This document shows positions 42,283 to 45,177 of a stretch of 45,177 bases of DNA, in pieces. The notes beneath the pieces were generated by a model, which ran no database searches, was not told where the DNA came from, and saw only the letters and a list, made by a program, of their open reading frames with translations. Origin of the DNA: Geosiphon pyriformis (taxonomy: Eukaryota > Glomeromycota > Glomeromycetes > Archaeosporales > Geosiphonaceae); NCBI GenBank assembly GCA_016748015.1, contig JAAOMT010000009.1, positions 1,241,924-1,287,100 on the forward strand, written 5' to 3'. Position 1 is the first letter of the stretch. Each line of letters starts with the position of its first letter. The translations under genes were made by a program, and so were the position numbers.

Positions 42283-43085
42283 AATAATAAAAAAGCTTTA
42301 AAATTATAAATAATATTATGAATCAAAAATTAAATTATAATTATTATTAATAACAAATAAAAACCAAAACAAAATTATTAATATTATTAACTAAAAATTA
42401 TTTGAAATTTACCAAAATTACAAATTAAACTATTAAGTCAAAAATATTTAATATATTAATAATTTTTATACTTAAAATAAAAATTTAAATTTATAAAAAA
42501 CGAATTTTTTTGATTTAAAATAAATATTATTGTTATTGTTTAAAAAAAATTAATTTGTAAACTTAATAGAATTAAACCACTTTATTATTAAGTTTTATAC
42601 TTTAAAAAAAGCTTTGAAAATTTTTTATAGCTTAAACTAAATAATAGTATTTTTTTTAAACTATTTGAAAAATATATCATATTTATCAAAATTTTAACAA
42701 CAACATATAAATAATAAATTCGAAATTATTATTTAACAAAAAAAAATTATTAGAAATTATTATTTAATTAATAAAATAACTCTTTTTTATTAAATAAGTA
42801 AAGTTCAATTATTATTTAATACAATACAACAATTTAGTGTTTTAAATTAAATATAATTTATATAATTATTTTAAATAAAATATTATTAATTAAATATAAA
42901 AAACAAACAAAATAATTTTAAAACAAAATTTACAATATAACTTTTTATGGTATTAAATATTTATAATATATCTTTAAATAATACAACAAAAAAACTACCA
43001 ATAATAACAAATACATAATTATTAATTTACTAATATATATATATATTTTAATATAGTTTTAAGTATAAAATTAAATAATTAAATA
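42283..43085. repeat. Outer right arm of large inverted repeat
   Basis: 42289-42401 is the reverse complement of 3032-3148, and 42393-43085 that of 1-692. No insertion interrupts it at 42393-42401, where L1 sits in the left arm. No gene seen. Confidence 0.9.
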
Positions 43086-43455
43086 TGCTTTCTATGACTA
43101 ATTATTAATTTACAAACAAAATTAATCAATTTTATTATTACAGTCTTTAGATTATTAAAAACTAATAAGATTTTATCAATTTAATCTTTAAGCATAAAGT
43201 TTTACATATTATTATATATAAACTATTATTATTAGTACTTAAAAATAAAAATTAGAATATTAAAAAGATATTTAAATTTATATTAATTAAAAACTGGTAA
43301 AACAAATTAAAAATAAAAATCAATATTAAATAATATTGAATTAAATTACAATTCTTTAAAAAAAAAATTATTTTTAAAATACAAATCAAAAAATATTTAA
43401 TAACTGAATAAAAAAATTGTTAATATAATACAAATTTAAAAAATAATTTTAGCAA

Positions 43456-43482
43456 AATAATAATAATAATAATAATAATAAA
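43456..43482. repeat. (AAT)n microsatellite
   Basis: About nine uninterrupted TAA/AAT units. Confidence 0.9.
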
Positions 43483-43822
43483 TATAATTTTGTTAAAACT
43501 TTAAAACAACATATTAAAATATGTTTAATTATCAAATTTACATAAAAAAAAACATATACACATACAAAAATTAATTAGCATATATACAAAAATCAAGAAT
43601 GATTAGTCGCATGTATACAATAAGTAATTTAAATTTACTTTATGTATTTATATGTTTTAATTTAACAAATCGTAATTGAACTATATTCATAAAAGCAATA
43701 TACAAAATTAACTAGCATACATACAAAATTAATAACATATACATAACACAATTAATAAGAGCAGAAATGAGAATTATTTTTTTCCAAAGTAAATAATAAT
43801 TTATTCTATTTTTATATTATAT

Positions 43823-43865
43823 TTATTCATATTCATATTCATATTCGTTTTCATATTCATATTAT
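43823..43865. repeat. (ATTCAT)n microsatellite
   Basis: About six units of ATTCAT/TTCATA with one variant (TTCGTT). Confidence 0.85.
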
Positions 43866-43997
43866 TATTACTGAAATTTATAAATTAAAATAGATATAAT
43901 TAGGTTAATAAGATTTTTCTTTATTTCAGTTTTTAATTAATTCTTTCAAGAAATTTTATTACTATAACCTAAAATATTTTAATTTATTAAATATTCT

Positions 43998-44130
43998 CAT
44001 ATCATTAAATATTTTACATTTATCAAATATTTTATCTTATCAAATATTTTACATTTATCAAATATTTTATCTTATTAAATATTTTATATCATCAAAATGA
44101 TTTATATCATCAAAATAATTTACATCATCA
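43998..44130. repeat. Tandem repeat of ATCAAATATTTTA-type units
   Basis: Units TATCAAATATTTTATCTTA and ATCAAATATTTTACATTT alternate about five times, then change to TCATCAAAATGATTTATA-like units repeated about three times. A compound minisatellite. Confidence 0.8.
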
Positions 44131-44331
44131 TTAAACAAATTCTTTTTTTTTCAGGTAAACAAACGTGAACCGAGGTTATTCGAAATTTCAAATTTTGTTT
44201 ACCTAAAAACTTATTCATTATCAAATTATATAAAAAAATAAAATATTTAAACTGAAGGATATTTATTTTATTAGCGGCAAGCAATGAACGAATTTTAAAA
44301 CAAAAAAAATACAATTCCATATTCCATATTT

Positions 44332-44362
44332 CATAATATATAATATAATATAATATAATATG
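44332..44362. repeat. (TAATA)n microsatellite
   Basis: About six ATAAT units in a row. Confidence 0.85.
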
Positions 44363-44417
44363 AAGTAAAAAATTATTATTTTATTTTATTTTATTATAAA
44401 TATTTGATCAATCGGTA

Positions 44418-44460
<43 letters not shown>
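44418..44460. repeat. (AAT)14 microsatellite
   Basis: Fourteen uninterrupted AAT units, the longest pure run in the window. Confidence 0.92.
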
Positions 44461-44461
<1 letters not shown>

Positions 44462-44545
44462 AATGGTGAAATATTTATTGAATCATTTTATTTTTTTTTG
44501 CTAAAAAGAAAATCAAATGATGATTATTGATATTTAAAAAATTAT

Positions 44546-44685
44546 AAAAATGATGATAAAAAAGGGTTTATCATTTTTCAAGTTAAAAGAATGATTTATG
44601 ATGATTCATGATTTGATATAGAGAATCAAAATCATGAATCAATGTAACATATCTCGATAATAAATAAAAAGGTATCATCATTTTT
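44546..44685. repeat. Candidate fold-back (MITE-like) element
   Basis: Outer perfect inverted repeat AAAAATGATGATA (44546-44558) and TATCATCATTTTT (44673-44685), with an inner hairpin GATTCATGATTTGAT (44603-44617) against ATCAAAATCATGAATC (44625-44640, one bulge). About 140 bp overall. No clear target duplication. Confidence 0.45.
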
Positions 44686-44805
44686 TTCATTAGATTTCAT
44701 TTCATTTGGTAACAAAAAAAAATGCTTAAAATCAAAATACCTCGAAAGCCTCAGATATAGTCATAGTCGAAAAGAAATGAAATTCCGAAAAAGTATGGTA
44801 TGTGT

Positions 44806-44876
44806 ATTATGTATATTATGTATATTATGTAGTGTATGTATATTATGTATATTATGTATGTTATGTATATTATATG
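44806..44876. repeat. Tandem repeat of GTATATTAT-type units
   Basis: About seven degenerate units of 9-10 bp (GTATATTATGTATATTATG). Low-complexity. Confidence 0.8.
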
Positions 44877-45177
44877 TTTTTGTATTCTGTATCGTATGAT
44901 ATGTATGTATGAATTTTTTAGAAAAAAATAAAATAAAATAAAATAGACCAAGAAAAAAATATTACAAAAATTACTTAAAAAGATTTGCTTATAAATAAAT
45001 TTAAATAATTTCCCGAGCTTTCATCCCTATTACTCATATGACCCTTTCTTTTCTCCACAAAAAACATCGTTATATCAGTTTATAGGATATATTTGATATT
45101 TTCGAAATTTCATCATAATGATACGGAAATGATCTGTTATTCCGAGACTTGAAAAGATTTATCAGTTTTTTTACCAA

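Larger units (their letters stand above)
43086..45177. other. Flanking AT-rich region with microsatellites
   Basis: No supported gene. 43086-43600 has the same CpG-free AT-rich character as the arms; from about 43600 CpG reappears (for example GTCGCATG at 43605). Simple repeats are listed separately. Short frames at 44120-44320 and 44751-44951 are low-complexity and not credible genes. Confidence 0.7.

Noticed and set aside
1-43085. Palindrome as an assembly or library artefact
   Set aside because: The arms differ by scattered transitions and by separate insertions with target duplications, which a technical fold-back would not produce.
1-43085. Giant Maverick- or Starship-type transposon
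   Set aside because: No capsid, protein-primed polymerase, DUF3435 recombinase or other cargo genes are seen; everything between the arms is explained by ordinary retroelements and decay.
44751-44951. 66-codon minus-strand frame
   Set aside because: Translation of a tandem GTATATTAT repeat; repetitive Ile/Tyr protein with no sign of a gene.
1-45177. Alternative genetic code (TGA or TAA read as an amino acid)
   Set aside because: Stops replace Trp, Gln and Arg codons alike and occur with catalytic Asp-to-Asn changes, which fits transition decay rather than recoding.

Overview
This is a eukaryotic, extremely AT-rich, gene-poor window built almost entirely of nested, decayed transposable elements. 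The LINE and Ty3/gypsy proteins resemble families I recall from arbuscular mycorrhizal fungi (Glomeromycotina, such as Rhizophagus and relatives). With the high AT content, scarce CpG and transition-dominated decay, this makes that group the best host guess; it is inference, not a search result. I find no intact host gene, tRNA, rRNA or CRISPR array.

Layout. Positions 1-19518 and 33677-43085 are the two arms of a large interrupted inverted repeat. About 2.5 kb of arm sequence is recognisably shared: 1-692, 3032-4432, 17888-17984 and 19198-19518 on the left match the reverse complement of 42283-43085, 34073-35771, 33989-34084 and 33677-33997 on the right. Each arm was later split by different insertions with visible target-site duplications (TSDs). 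The left arm carries three LINE-type insertions on the minus strand: L1 693-3031, L2 4433-17887 and L4 17985-19197. The right arm carries one long LINE on the plus strand, R1 35772-42282. L2 is itself interrupted by an 11.2-kb Ty3/gypsy LTR retrotransposon (copy A, 6176-17395, minus), which is interrupted by a 1.26-kb TA-flanked terminal-inverted-repeat DNA transposon (7117-8371).

The centre (19519-33676) holds a decayed ORF1-only LINE (L3), a heavily decayed Ty3/gypsy pol of another lineage (copy C, about 21020-26000), an internally deleted relative of copy A (copy B, 26841-31153, plus), and AT-rich sequence with another LINE 3' end. From 43086 on is flank rich in microsatellites, with two small fold-back structures.

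How the elements work together. R1 and L4 are the autonomous LINE type: ORF1 with a CCHC knuckle, then ORF2 with APE endonuclease, reverse transcriptase, RNase H and a C-terminal CCHC finger. L1, L2 and L3 end directly in a related 3' tail after ORF1 and have no ORF2; they look like a HAL1-style non-autonomous family that borrows the LINE machinery. Copy A's pol order is protease, a cysteine-rich module, a dUTPase domain, RT, RNase H and integrase. The dUTPase is also present in copy C. Nearly all coding regions are broken, mainly by transitions (CAR to TAR, CGA to TGA, TGG to TGA/TAG/TAA).
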